From NCBI GenBank assembly GCA_002490725.1, contig DKUN01000017.1:1-64000 (forward strand): DNA of 64,000 nt. The letters are read 5' to 3'. The stretch is from Porphyromonadaceae bacterium UBA7203. Lineage in GTDB: Bacteria > Bacteroidota > Bacteroidia > Bacteroidales > Muribaculaceae. Below are positions 1-8,850 of this stretch, piece after piece. The notes below the pieces were generated by a model. That model was not told the origin of the DNA. It ran no database searches and saw nothing but the letters and a program-made list of their open reading frames with translations. Position 1 is the stretch's first letter, and each line of letters begins with the position of its first letter. A program made the translations under genes and the position numbers.

Positions 1-54
1 TCAGAGATATGCGACCCCAGCGTTAACAAATATTGGGGAACGGGGTCTAAGCCG

Positions 55-570
55 TCAGTCCGACTCCCTGTAGAGCCGGTCGGCCGGAATCACGGCTGCC
101 GTTTCATGATTGAATTTCTTTCCCAGCGATATGCTGAATCCCCCACGCAGAAGCTGACGGGCCAACTCCGGTTTGCCTCGGAAGCCGTGGATAATCCAGG
201 GCTGTTCTGGGCGTAGCTCGCGGCGCAGGGCAATGATTTCGCTCCAGGCGCCGACAATGTGGAGCAGCAGCGGCTTGGCGAGACGCTCGCTCAGGACGAC
301 ATGGCGCCTGACAATGTCGGCCTGCTCGGCGAGGGTGCCGACGCCACGGAGTTTGTCGATGCCACACTCACCGATAATGACCACACGCGGGTCGGCAGCC
401 ATGCGCTCAACCCAGGCCATGTCGCAATCGGGCCACCACGGATGCCACCCGACGCTGTAGAATGCGTCGTCGCGCATGACCAATCCCGGCTCAAGATTGA
501 TTACGGCATTGTCGGCATCCTGATTATGGGTGTGGATGTCAGTTACTTTCGCTCTGAAGTCGGGCTGCAT
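55..570 (-). CDS. TatD-like metal-dependent hydrolase, short or interrupted at its 3' end
   Basis: TatD-family (amidohydrolase TIM barrel) protein of 171 aa. The N-terminal metal motif DIHTHN (residues about 11-16), the Glu of IGECGID, LLLHIVGAW and WIIHGFRG match the family order. TatD proteins normally run past 200 residues and have a late Glu/Ser-x-Asp (ETD) metal ligand; here the frame stops immediately after RLYRESD, exactly at that Asp. One frame over, sequence stays open to the window edge, so a single-base shift could restore a C-terminus. The start ATG lies inside the end of prfA (32-base overlap), so the two are probably co-translated. DNase or deacylase activity is only a family possibility; the substrate is unknown. 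Confidence 0.75.
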   Translation of the reverse strand: MQPDFRAKVTDIHTHNQDADNAVINLEPGLVMRDDAFYSVGWHPWWPDCDMAWVERMAADPRVVIIGECGIDKLRGVGTLAEQADIVRRHVVLSERLAKPLLLHIVGAWSEIIALRRELRPEQPWIIHGFRGKPELARQLLRGGFSISLGKKFNHETAAVIPADRLYRESD

Positions 571-1645
571 TTTCGGCCACGGTCAACTTATCGATAATCT
601 CCTGGATATCACCGCCGAGAAAAGCCGGCAAATTATAGATAGTGCAGTTTATACGATGGTCGGTGATGCGTCCCTGCGGAAAATTGTAAGTGCGTATCTT
701 GGCCGAGCGGTCGCCGGTGCTGACAAGCGTTTTGCGGCGCGAGGCAATGTCGTCGACATACTTCTGGTGCTCGCGGTCATAGATAAACGTGCGCAGGCGG
801 CTCAGAGCGCGCTCCTTGTTCTTGGGCTGGTCACGCGTCTCCGTACACTCGATCAGAATCTCTTCGCTCACGCCGGTGACGGGGTTTTTCCACATGTAGC
901 GCAGGCGCACACCCGACTCCACCTTGTTTACATTCTGGCCGCCGGCTCCGCCCGAGCGGAAAGTATCCCATTTGATTTCGCCCTCGTTAATCTCCACGTC
1001 GAACTCCTCGGCCTCGGGAAGTACGGCAACGGTAGCTGCCGACGTGTGAACGCGACCTTGGGTTTCAGTGGCAGGCACACGCTGGACGCGATGCACTCCG
1101 CTCTCATATTTCAGAGTGCCGTAAACATCCTCGCCGCTGACGGCGAAAACAATCTCCTTGAAACCGCCGGCCGTGCCCTCGCTGAACGAGGTGATAGCCA
1201 CCGACCATCCCTTTGACTCGCAATAACGGGCATACATCTTGAACAAATCGCCCGCAAAAAGGGCAGCCTCGTCGCCGCCTGTGCCGCCGCGAATCTCGAC
1301 AATGGCGTTCTTGGCATCTTCGGGGTCGGAGGGCACCATCATCAGGCGGATGCTCTCCTCGAGAGCGGGAATCGAAGCCTCGGCCTCGTCGAGCTCCTCG
1401 CGGGCAAGGGCCCTCATATCCTCGTCTTTCTCGGTCTCGATAATCAATTTTGCCTCTGCGCGGTTGGCCAGCATAGTGCGGTAGCGGCGCATGGCACCTG
1501 TCAGGCGCTCAAGTTCCTTATACTCCTTGGTCAACGCCACGTAGCGCTTCATATCGGCAATAACGGCAGGGTCGGTAATCAAGGTCGAGACCTCCTCAAA
1601 GCGTTCCTCCACGCCGTCGAGCCGCGTCAGCAATTCATTTTCCAT
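539..1645 (-). CDS. prfA: Peptide chain release factor 1
   Basis: Class I release factor that recognises UAA/UAG and triggers peptidyl-tRNA hydrolysis on the ribosome. At 368 aa it has the usual RF1 length. The codon-recognition tripeptide is PAT (residues 191-193), which marks RF1 rather than RF2 (SPF), and the catalytic GGQ is at 235-237 within SGGAGGQNVNKVESGVR. I chose the ATG at 1645 (MENELLTRL) over a longer frame because family alignment begins there and a TAAATTTG -7 box lies just upstream. The downstream tatD-like gene overlaps its 3' end. Confidence 0.97.
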   Translation of the reverse strand: MENELLTRLDGVEERFEEVSTLITDPAVIADMKRYVALTKEYKELERLTGAMRRYRTMLANRAEAKLIIETEKDEDMRALAREELDEAEASIPALEESIRLMMVPSDPEDAKNAIVEIRGGTGGDEAALFAGDLFKMYARYCESKGWSVAITSFSEGTAGGFKEIVFAVSGEDVYGTLKYESGVHRVQRVPATETQGRVHTSAATVAVLPEAEEFDVEINEGEIKWDTFRSGGAGGQNVNKVESGVRLRYMWKNPVTGVSEEILIECTETRDQPKNKERALSRLRTFIYDREHQKYVDDIASRRKTLVSTGDRSAKIRTYNFPQGRITDHRINCTIYNLPAFLGGDIQEIIDKLTVAENAARLQSESN

Positions 1646-1662
1646 AAACAATAATTTTATGG

Positions 1663-1670
1663 CAAATTTA
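1663..1670 (-). promoter_or_regulatory. Probable -7 box of the prfA promoter
   Basis: TAAATTTG on the minus strand matches the Bacteroidetes -7 consensus TAnnTTTG. No convincing TTTG -33 element lies 19-21 bp further upstream, so the call rests on one element and its position 18 bases before the prfA start. Confidence 0.45.
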
Positions 1671-1697
1671 ATCATTTTCCCCAACTCCCGGCCTATA

Positions 1698-1737
1698 AAA
1701 ACTGACAGAAAATCACGCCGTGCGCAATTTTCTGTCG
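1698..1737 (-). terminator. Rho-independent terminator after the RsiV-like lipoprotein gene
   Basis: On the minus strand an inverted repeat GACAGAAAAT / ATTTTCTGTC with a loop of about 12 bases is followed by AGTTTTTATA. It lies about 30 bases past the stop of the gene at 1768-2652 and separates it from prfA. Confidence 0.7.
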
Positions 1738-1767
1738 TTTAATATCATTTATGACGCTGCGCGAGGC

Positions 1768-2652
1768 TCACTCCTGAGCCGGAGTTTCAGCAGGCAGCAG
1801 CGACAGGACGTCGGGGCGCATCAAGGGGCGTATTTCGCCATATGGGAGCGTACACGACGGCATTCCGGCCGCATAGGGGGCTATTTCATACTGGCCATAG
1901 GTAAACGTGACGCCTTCAGGGCCGAACTGCGGGCCACAGATCGGAAACTGGAGCGAATCAGGGTCAATCAGCAGCGCCTCTCTGAGCGACAGGCTTTCGC
2001 TGCCTCCGTTATCATCGCCGCCGGCCATTGACGGACGGAAATATTGCGACCACAGCGCACTGCGTATTTTGGCTAAAAGCTCCTTGCGGCGGTCGGGCAG
2101 AAAGGTGTTGCCGTAGGTAAGCCGCCGGCCTGACGGCACGACAAACGTGGCCACCCTTGCAATGGCGCTGCCATGTGCGCCTCCGAGGTAGCAATAGGTG
2201 TTATATTCATAGGTCAGCAGCGAATCGCTCTGATAAGCCGGCGCAAAGGTAATCTGATACTCATAGCCGGTAGTGATGCTGTCGGCTGCCAGATAAATGA
2301 AATCGCGCTTGGCCGAGGCCAACAGTTTCGCACCGAGATGGCTGATCAGTTTGCTGCCGTCGGTTATCTGCGACCGCGACGGCATGATGTGCGGCTTATC
2401 GGTCGAGAACGTGCCCCAGCTCAAGCACTCGGCGAGCCACTGGCGGGTGCTGTCGAGCAGCATGGGCGCCGCCATGACGGGATATTGCCCGTTGATTGTA
2501 ACTTCAGCCGTCGAGCCTCCATAAGTCAGTGAGTCAGCAAGAGTTATAGTATCCGTAAGCATTGGCGGCTCGCCTGAGCCGCCGGCCTTATCGTCGCAAG
2601 CGGTTAATGCGGCTATGGATGCCGCAAACGCCATATATGCTAAGCATTTCAT
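1768..2652 (-). CDS. RsiV-like lipoprotein (DUF3298/DUF4163 type)
   Basis: Predicted outer-membrane or periplasmic lipoprotein of 294 aa. A signal peptide ends in the lipobox LTAC (Cys at about residue 19). The body matches the extracellular part of RsiV-type proteins: a DUF4163-like segment (DFIYLAADSITTGYEYQITF), a central YNTYCYLGGAHGS, LTYGNTFLPDRRKELLAKI, and a DUF3298 tail (GVTFTYGQYEIAPYAAGMPSCTLPYGEI). In RsiV the domain binds lysozyme, but this protein has no transmembrane anti-sigma segment, so that role cannot be transferred. It is monocistronic between its own promoter and terminator and divergent from tsaB. Confidence 0.85.
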   Translation of the reverse strand: MKCLAYMAFAASIAALTACDDKAGGSGEPPMLTDTITLADSLTYGGSTAEVTINGQYPVMAAPMLLDSTRQWLAECLSWGTFSTDKPHIMPSRSQITDGSKLISHLGAKLLASAKRDFIYLAADSITTGYEYQITFAPAYQSDSLLTYEYNTYCYLGGAHGSAIARVATFVVPSGRRLTYGNTFLPDRRKELLAKIRSALWSQYFRPSMAGGDDNGGSESLSLREALLIDPDSLQFPICGPQFGPEGVTFTYGQYEIAPYAAGMPSCTLPYGEIRPLMRPDVLSLLPAETPAQE

Positions 2653-2677
2653 GATAGATATAATGGTTAATCAAGCG

Positions 2678-2710
2678 CAAAAATACTGAAAATACTTTAT
2701 ATTTTGCAAA
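2678..2710 (-). promoter_or_regulatory. Promoter of the RsiV-like lipoprotein gene
   Basis: On the minus strand TTTG (2707-2710) is followed after 21 bp by TATTTTTG (2678-2685), fitting the Bacteroidetes sigma-ABfr promoter. The lipoprotein start codon is about 25 bases downstream. Confidence 0.6.
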
Positions 2711-2771
2711 TTTCGACACTTTTGCCATAAATAAAACAACAGTGGCAGCCAAACTGTTTGCGAAAATTTCG

Positions 2772-2779
2772 TATCTTTG
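2772..2779 (+). promoter_or_regulatory. -7 box of the tsaB promoter
   Basis: TATCTTTG is a perfect TAnnTTTG -7 element 41 bases before the tsaB start. The -33 element is poor. It is arranged back-to-back with the promoter of the lipoprotein gene. Confidence 0.55.
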
Positions 2780-2820
2780 CAAAGGCTTTCAGACTAATAA
2801 CCCGCAAACCTTCAATAACA

Positions 2821-3513
2821 TTGGCTAATATACTCAACATTGAAACATCGACCGAGGCATGTTCGGTAGCCCTGACAGGCGATTGCTCCCTGCTGGCTAA
2901 TTTCGAGGAACGCTCCGGACGCCGCCACGCCGAACTGCTGGGCGGCTTCATTAAAAAAGCACTCGACGAAGCTAAAAAACAAGAACGCAAAATCGATGCA
3001 ATAGCCGTCAGCATAGGCCCCGGAAGTTACACCGGCCTGCGCATAGGCCTGAGCGAAGCCAAGGGTCTGGCCTACGCCATGGGATTGCCGCTGATCGGAG
3101 TGCCTACACTTCAGATTATGGCAACCAACGTGATGTTCAACCACCACGACATAACCCTGGAAAGCCGTTTCGCACCGATGATTGACGCCAGGCGCATGGA
3201 AGTCTACACTTGCGTGCTCGACATGTGGCTCAAAGAACTGATGCCTACAAAGCCGCTGATTCTCGACGCCGACAGCTACCGCGAGCTTCTTGACCGGGGT
3301 CCGCTGCTGTTCATGGGCAACGCCGTCGAAAAGGCGCGCACCGTCATTGACCATCCCAATGCACGGTGGGTCGAAGGAGTGCAGCCGCTCGCGGCCGACA
3401 TGCTCGCTCTGAGCGAAAAAGCCTTCCGCGCAGGCGACTTCATCGATGTGGCCTACTCCACTCCGCTATATCTCAAAGAGTTTCAGGCAACCACGCCCCG
3501 CAAAAAGATTTAA
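2821..3513 (+). CDS. tsaB: tRNA threonylcarbamoyladenosine biosynthesis protein TsaB
   Basis: Scaffold partner of TsaD in forming the t6A37 modification of ANN-decoding tRNAs. The protein (230 aa) has the ASKHA-fold start ILNIETSTEACSVAL, the segment RSGRRHAELLGGFI, the GPGSYTGLRIGLSEAKGLAYA motif and GVPTLQIMA, all typical of TsaB. No ATG fits the family N-terminus; TTG at 2821 (giving MANILNIETS) is the best start because it lies just ahead of the first conserved strand and downstream of a TATCTTTG promoter box. asd follows after 59 bases and probably shares the transcript. Confidence 0.93.
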   Translation: MANILNIETSTEACSVALTGDCSLLANFEERSGRRHAELLGGFIKKALDEAKKQERKIDAIAVSIGPGSYTGLRIGLSEAKGLAYAMGLPLIGVPTLQIMATNVMFNHHDITLESRFAPMIDARRMEVYTCVLDMWLKELMPTKPLILDADSYRELLDRGPLLFMGNAVEKARTVIDHPNARWVEGVQPLAADMLALSEKAFRAGDFIDVAYSTPLYLKEFQATTPRKKI

Positions 3514-3572
3514 ACGCGATTATCCACTCCATACAACCCTATACTTAACCGATTTCACCACCAATCAGCAAA

Positions 3573-4583
3573 ATGAAAGTAGCCATTGTCGGCGCTTCAG
3601 GCGCCGTCGGCCAGGAGTTTCTCCGTGTCCTCGCCGAACAGAACTTTCCCATCGACGAACTCCGTCTGTTTGGCTCGGTGCGTTCCGCCGGCCGCAAATA
3701 CACCTTCAAAGGCAAAGAATATACCGTCAAAGAACTGACCCATAACGCCGACGACTTCGAAGGCATCGACTTCGCGTTTACCTCGGCCGGCGCAGGCATT
3801 TCGCGCGAATTCGCCGAAACCATCACAGCCAAGGGAGCCATCATGATCGACAACTCCTCGGCCTTCCGCATGGATGCCGACGTGCCCCTGGTTGTGCCTG
3901 AAGTCAACGGCGACGACGCTTTCAACGCTCCCCGCAACATCATTGCCAACCCCAACTGCACCACAATCCAGATGGTAGTGGCCCTCAAGCCGGTCAACGA
4001 CCTGTCGCCCATACGCCGCGTACACGTCGCCTCCTACCAGGCCGCATCGGGCGCTGGCGCTTCAGCCATGGCCGAACTTCAGGAACAGTATGCCGACATT
4101 GTTGCCGGCCGCGAGCCCAAAGTCGAAAAATTCGCCTATCAGCTGGCCTACAACGTGATTCCCCATATCGACGTGTTTACCGAAAACGGCTACACGAAGG
4201 AAGAGATGAAAATGTATAACGAAACAAAAAAAATCATGCACGCCCCCGACCTCGACGTGTCGGCGACCTGCGTGCGCGTGCCCGTTATGCGTGCCCACTC
4301 CGAAGCCATATGGGTTGAAACCGAGCATCCTCTTGAACTCGACAGCGTGCGCCGCGCCTTCGCCGAAGCCGAAGGTCTGGTAGTTATGGATAATCCCGCC
4401 GAAAAGGAATATCCGATGCCGCTCTTCACCGCCGACAAAGACCCCGTCTACGTTGGCCGCCTGCGCAAGGACCTCACCAACCCCAACGGACTCAGCTTCT
4501 GGGTTGTAGGTGACCAGATTAAAAAGGGTGCCGCACTCAACGCCGTGCAGATAGCCCAATATATGATCGCCCATAAAAAGTGA
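3573..4583 (+). CDS. asd: Aspartate-semialdehyde dehydrogenase
   Basis: Reduces aspartyl-phosphate to aspartate semialdehyde with NADPH, the branch-point step for lysine/diaminopimelate, threonine and methionine. The N-terminal Rossmann motif is VAIVGASGAVG (3-13); the active-site Cys129 lies in NPNCTTIQ; YQAASGAGASAMAELQEQ and the late LRKDLTNPNGLSFWVVGDQ are family hallmarks. The length of 336 aa is usual. The stop overlaps the GTG start of rpoN by four bases, so the genes are translationally coupled. Confidence 0.97.
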   Translation: MKVAIVGASGAVGQEFLRVLAEQNFPIDELRLFGSVRSAGRKYTFKGKEYTVKELTHNADDFEGIDFAFTSAGAGISREFAETITAKGAIMIDNSSAFRMDADVPLVVPEVNGDDAFNAPRNIIANPNCTTIQMVVALKPVNDLSPIRRVHVASYQAASGAGASAMAELQEQYADIVAGREPKVEKFAYQLAYNVIPHIDVFTENGYTKEEMKMYNETKKIMHAPDLDVSATCVRVPVMRAHSEAIWVETEHPLELDSVRRAFAEAEGLVVMDNPAEKEYPMPLFTADKDPVYVGRLRKDLTNPNGLSFWVVGDQIKKGAALNAVQIAQYMIAHKK

Positions 4584-5932
4584 GCGGCGGCATTTCCAAC
4601 ACTCTGACACAACAACAACTGCTGCGACAGCGACTGCTGCCGCAGCAGCTTCGCCTTGTGGCTCTCGTTGAGAAAACCGACGATGAAGTAGAGCAGGAAA
4701 TTGCCCGCGAACTCGACGAGAATCCGGCGCTTGAGCGTGTGCGCGACGACAGCCGCCCACTTCCTTCATATGCGGTATCAACCGGCCCCGCCGCTCCGTC
4801 GCCAACCGATTTTGCCCCCGAATTTGACCGTACTCTGGGCGAGACCCTGCTCGACCAGCTGGCAGAACTGACCGGATTGTCAGACGCTGTCAGACACATT
4901 ACAGCCTACATGATAGGCGCCCTCGACTCCAACGGCTACCTGACGCGCACGCTGCCACAGCTTTCAACCGACCTTGCGCTCGAAACCGACGGCACTCTCT
5001 CGCTTACCGACGCCGACCTGCGCGCGGCCTATGCTACCCTGCGCTCGCTCGATCCGGCCGGAGTCGGCGCCCAGGACCTTCGCGACTGCCTGCTGCTGCA
5101 GCTCGAACGCCTCGACGCCACCCAACGCCCTGAAGTGGCCGACGCCACGGAACTCGTACGCCACTTTTTCGACGTTTATTCGCGGCGCAACATGCGCAAA
5201 CTGAGCGAACTCACCGGCATCTCACCCGAACGCATACAGGCCGCCGACAGCGTCATAACTGCCCTTAATCCGAAGCCCGGGGCACCTTTTGCCGCCGACC
5301 CTTCGCAATCAATTGCCGAATCGGCCGTGCAGCCCGACTTCATAATTGAAACCGACGGCAAGCGAGTCAGCGTCAGCATGCCCAATTCGCTGCCCGAGCT
5401 GCGCATTGAGGAGAGTTTCAACGCAACCGACAGCAACTCGCCCGCCGCAGCCTTTATCCGCGACCGCCGCTCGCAGGCATTATCATTTATCGACCTGCTG
5501 AAGCGGCGCCAATCAACGCTGATGGCCATAGCTCGCGCCATTGTCAAGATTCAGGCCCCCTTCTTTCTGAACTTCGACGACGAAAGCAAAATCAAACCTA
5601 TGGTGTTGCGCCAGATTGCCGACGAAACAGGCCTCGACCTGACGCTGATTTCGCGCGCTGTAGCCGGAAAATGGATGGCTACACAATGGGGTGTCTATTC
5701 TCTCAAATCATTTTTCAACCATCGCACCGGTGCCGACGATACGGAAACATCGGCACGCGAAATATGCGCCGCTCTGCGCGAAATAATCGCCGCTGAGCCT
5801 GCCGACGCCCCTCTCAGCGACGAAGCGCTGGCCGAAGCGCTGGCCGGACGCGGCTACAAGGTGGCCCGCCGCACCGTGGCCAAATATCGCACGCGCCTCA
5901 ACATTGCCCCTGCACGCCTGCGCCGCAAATAA
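4580..5932 (+). CDS. rpoN: RNA polymerase sigma-54 factor
   Basis: Alternative sigma factor that recognises -24/-12 promoters and needs AAA+ activators. The protein (450 aa) has the Gln/Leu-rich region I (QQQLLRQRLLPQQLRLVALVEKTDDEVEQEIARELDENPALE), a core-binding domain, the DNA-binding HTH region and the diagnostic RpoN box ARRTVAKYR near the C-terminus. The start is GTG at 4580, overlapping the asd stop (GTGA); no better start is available and region I begins within ten residues. No sigma-54 activator (AAA+ enhancer-binding protein) is encoded in this window. Confidence 0.96.
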   Translation: MSGGISNTLTQQQLLRQRLLPQQLRLVALVEKTDDEVEQEIARELDENPALERVRDDSRPLPSYAVSTGPAAPSPTDFAPEFDRTLGETLLDQLAELTGLSDAVRHITAYMIGALDSNGYLTRTLPQLSTDLALETDGTLSLTDADLRAAYATLRSLDPAGVGAQDLRDCLLLQLERLDATQRPEVADATELVRHFFDVYSRRNMRKLSELTGISPERIQAADSVITALNPKPGAPFAADPSQSIAESAVQPDFIIETDGKRVSVSMPNSLPELRIEESFNATDSNSPAAAFIRDRRSQALSFIDLLKRRQSTLMAIARAIVKIQAPFFLNFDDESKIKPMVLRQIADETGLDLTLISRAVAGKWMATQWGVYSLKSFFNHRTGADDTETSAREICAALREIIAAEPADAPLSDEALAEALAGRGYKVARRTVAKYRTRLNIAPARLRRK

Positions 5933-5950
5933 GCCCTCCCCTTCCAAGTA

Positions 5951-5999
5951 AAAAAGAAACCCCGAAACTGCGGCTTATCAGCTCCGCAGCTTCAGGGTA
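5951..5999 (-). terminator. Terminator of the thiamine uptake operon
   Basis: A roughly 15-bp imperfect stem (ACCCTGAAGCTGCGG pairing with CCGCAGTTTCGGGGT on the minus strand) is followed by TTTCTTTTTT. It ends the transcript running from the TPP riboswitch through pnuT. The U-tract is only on the minus-strand side. Confidence 0.85.
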
Positions 6000-6031
6000 T
6001 AATGTATGTGACTGAATTTTGCGGTGGAGGG

Positions 6032-6613
6032 TCAGGCAGCCGGCCGGTTGCGCATCAGGCGAATCCAGTTGCGATAGCCGAGCAGTGAAATAACCGTGTA
6101 GAGACCATAAAGACACGGATAAAACACAAGCCCTTTGCTAATATGCATCGGCACGGTGACTATGTTGACAATGAACCATACAAGCCACTGCTCGCAATAC
6201 TTCTTAGCTCCCATCCATAGCCCCACCACCGACATGGCCGTTGTGAAGCCGTCGACGTAGGGAATGGTGGAGTCAGTGAAGTTTATGAGCGCCCACGATA
6301 TAGCATACCATAGAATCAACACCGCAAACACGCAAGCGCCACCAACCCTGACCGTTACGTGGGTAATGGGGAGCGTGCGCCCGGTATCGGAGCGCTTGCG
6401 CGTCCAGTTCCAATAACCGTAGATGCCGATGAATAGATAGTAGATGTTTATGGCAAAGTCGGCATATATGCCTTTTGAAAAATAGAGCCACATGGATATG
6501 GCAGGCATAATGACGCTTGCAATCCACATCTTGGCGTCGGCTTTGAATTCCCAGTACAGGTAGAGCAAACCTATGGTTACGCCTGCTATTTCAAGAATCA
6601 GGTCGGTAGTCAT
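6032..6613 (-). CDS. pnuT: PnuC-family vitamin transporter, probably thiamine (PnuT)
   Basis: Inner-membrane PnuC-family transporter of 193 aa with about seven hydrophobic helices, family motifs around YLYWEFKADAKMW and IYGYWNWTRKR, and ending in YRNWIRLMRNRPAA. PnuC proteins carry nicotinamide riboside, but in Bacteroidetes a paralogous group (PnuT) sits behind a TPP riboswitch and a TonB receptor and carries thiamine. Here the gene begins 11 bases after the TonB receptor, which is itself headed by a TPP riboswitch, so thiamine is the inferred substrate. A strong terminator follows directly, so the thiamine pyrophosphokinase often found next in such operons is missing at this site. Confidence 0.88.
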   Translation of the reverse strand: MTTDLILEIAGVTIGLLYLYWEFKADAKMWIASVIMPAISMWLYFSKGIYADFAINIYYLFIGIYGYWNWTRKRSDTGRTLPITHVTVRVGGACVFAVLILWYAISWALINFTDSTIPYVDGFTTAMSVVGLWMGAKKYCEQWLVWFIVNIVTVPMHISKGLVFYPCLYGLYTVISLLGYRNWIRLMRNRPAA

Positions 6614-6624
6614 AACGGGGATAA

Positions 6625-8838
6625 TCAGAATCTGAACAACACGGTGCCGGCCACGTGGGCGGGAGCCTGGGCGGCATAGCCTGCGTAGCGGTAGATTTCA
6701 GGACGTCCGTCGGCGCCGACCTTATATCCGGCGCCGGCATAGCCGTTGTTGCAATATTTGGTATTGAAAATATTGTAGACCGAGAGTCCTAAGGTAATTT
6801 TTCTGACTCCCTTGATTGCGGGAAGGGTGTAGTTGAGATGGAGATTCGACACACAGTAAGCATCCAGGGCAGTTTCCTCGCTGGCGGCGTTGTTCATATA
6901 CTGCTTGCCGACATACTGGGTCTGGAGCGACGCCTCAAACCCCTTGTAGCTGAAGTCAAACGAATTGTTTACAATGACGTCGGGCGAGAAAGCTATCGGC
7001 GTGTCGCCGCAATCGATGGCAATGGGGTTGGCCCATTCATCTTCATAGATATACTCTGTGAAATTCTTGATTCGGCTGCGGCTGAAGGTTGCGTTGACAT
7101 TCCACTGGAACCAGTCGCACCACGGACGGAACGATGCCTGCAGCTCGATGCCCGTGCGATACGAGCGGTCAACGTTGACGCTGAGCGGATTTCCGGTGTC
7201 GGATAACTGGCCCGTTACCACAAGCTGATCCTTATAATCCATATAGTAGAGGTTCACCCCGGCTGAAATGACCGGGTGGTTGAAAGCATAGCCTAACTCA
7301 TAGTCGAACAGACGCTCGGCCATAGGCTCATGGTTTGGATCGCCGTCGGTGAAGTTTGACCTGACAGGCTCTTTGTGGGCCACGCTCCATGAAGCAAACG
7401 TCCTGTGGGCACCTTTTTCGTAGTTCAGACCAAATTTAGGATTAAAGAAGTTCCAGGTGCGGTCAACGTCGAGAGCGGCCATCGAACCGGTGTTCCAGTC
7501 CCAGTTGTCTGACACGCCCTTGATTGTATAGTGTATGCCGCGATACTGCATGTCGCCAAACGCTGAAAATCCTTCGGTTATGTCGAAATTGGCTCGCGCA
7601 AAGATGTTGCCGTCTAACTTCTTGCCTGTATTGCTGTAATAATTCTGAAGCGGATCAATGGGGCCTACATAATTTCTCACCCATGCCACCTGACCGAAAT
7701 GGTCGCCATGGAAGTAGTTGAGCGCACCGCCGGTGACCACATTCCACCTGCCCGACCTGAAATTGGCATTGATCAGTGCGCCGCCATGGCCGTTGTCGTT
7801 AAACTTCAGGCGCACGAGGTCGCTTTCGGTTATGTCGGTTCCGGTCAGACCGTATTCAGCAAGCGTGCGCGAGGTTTTATACTGCTCATAGTTGCCGTAA
7901 TCGTCAGTATAGTGCAATGCGGCCGAAAGATTCCACTTGTCGCCGAGACGCTGCGACAGCAACAGCTGGAAATGATGCTGCTCGAAATTGTCGTGCTGAT
8001 TGGGATAGAAAGCCGTGTTGCCGTTGTCGTCAGTATACTTGCCGCAGGGATTGTAGCGCCGCCCATACTTCTCCATTTCTTCCTTCGAGGCATAGTCCCA
8101 GGCCATATAAGTCTTTTCCTTGCCTCCGAAAGCTATGAAACGGATATTGGTGTTGCGCGAGCTATAGGCAGCCTGTCCGAAATAGCTCCACAGGCGCGAC
8201 GAGGCCCTGTCAATATAGCCGTCGCTGCCCATATGGCTGATGCGCGCGTCAAAGCTCCAGTGATTGCCCAGCAGGCCCGATCCTACGCGTATAGTCTCAC
8301 GATTTGTGTTATACATGCCGTAGGCGCCCGAAATCTCGGCGTAGGCCTCATCGGAGGGCGCATCGGTAATCATATTGACCGAAGCGCCGAAAGCACCGGC
8401 ACCGTTGGTCGACGTGCCTGCACCGCGCTGAATCTGCACGTCGCGCGTCGAGGAGGCCAGGTCAGGCATATTTACCCAGTACACTATGGAACTCTCGCCA
8501 TCGTTGAGCGGAATGCCGTTAGCGGTGACATTTATGCGGGTGGGGTCGGTGCCACGCACGCGCATCGAAGTGTAGCCCATGCCTGCGCCGGCGTCGGAAG
8601 TCACCACAACCGACGGGGTCATTGAAAGCAGATACGTCATGTCGCGGCCATCGTTAGCGCGCTGGAGCTTGGCCTTGCTGACATTGGTGAAAGCTACGGG
8701 GGTTTTGACGTCGGCACGGTTGGCCGATACCTCGATCGACTCGAGGTTCACAAGCAGGGAGTCGGCGGTCTGTTCAGCACCTGCCGACCACGCGACTGTG
8801 CCTGCGAGGGCACATGCCGCAAAAGTTTTTTTTCTCAT
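6625..8838 (-). CDS. TonB-dependent outer-membrane receptor, probable thiamine uptake
   Basis: Outer-membrane beta-barrel of 737 aa that would import thiamine compounds with TonB energy. A signal peptide (MRKKTFAACALAGTVAWSAGA) precedes a plug domain with LLSMTPSVVV, the MRVRGTDPTRINVTANGIPLND segment and RDVQIQRGAGTSTNGAGAFGASVNM, followed by barrel strands ending in an aromatic (VAGTVLFRF). It has no SusD partner and no carboxypeptidase-like N-terminal extension, unlike glycan receptors. The TPP riboswitch in its leader and pnuT 11 bases downstream give the substrate inference. It corresponds to the OMthi receptors of Bacteroides by context. Confidence 0.93.
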   Translation of the reverse strand: MRKKTFAACALAGTVAWSAGAEQTADSLLVNLESIEVSANRADVKTPVAFTNVSKAKLQRANDGRDMTYLLSMTPSVVVTSDAGAGMGYTSMRVRGTDPTRINVTANGIPLNDGESSIVYWVNMPDLASSTRDVQIQRGAGTSTNGAGAFGASVNMITDAPSDEAYAEISGAYGMYNTNRETIRVGSGLLGNHWSFDARISHMGSDGYIDRASSRLWSYFGQAAYSSRNTNIRFIAFGGKEKTYMAWDYASKEEMEKYGRRYNPCGKYTDDNGNTAFYPNQHDNFEQHHFQLLLSQRLGDKWNLSAALHYTDDYGNYEQYKTSRTLAEYGLTGTDITESDLVRLKFNDNGHGGALINANFRSGRWNVVTGGALNYFHGDHFGQVAWVRNYVGPIDPLQNYYSNTGKKLDGNIFARANFDITEGFSAFGDMQYRGIHYTIKGVSDNWDWNTGSMAALDVDRTWNFFNPKFGLNYEKGAHRTFASWSVAHKEPVRSNFTDGDPNHEPMAERLFDYELGYAFNHPVISAGVNLYYMDYKDQLVVTGQLSDTGNPLSVNVDRSYRTGIELQASFRPWCDWFQWNVNATFSRSRIKNFTEYIYEDEWANPIAIDCGDTPIAFSPDVIVNNSFDFSYKGFEASLQTQYVGKQYMNNAASEETALDAYCVSNLHLNYTLPAIKGVRKITLGLSVYNIFNTKYCNNGYAGAGYKVGADGRPEIYRYAGYAAQAPAHVAGTVLFRF

Positions 8839-8850
8839 GTTAATTTTTCG

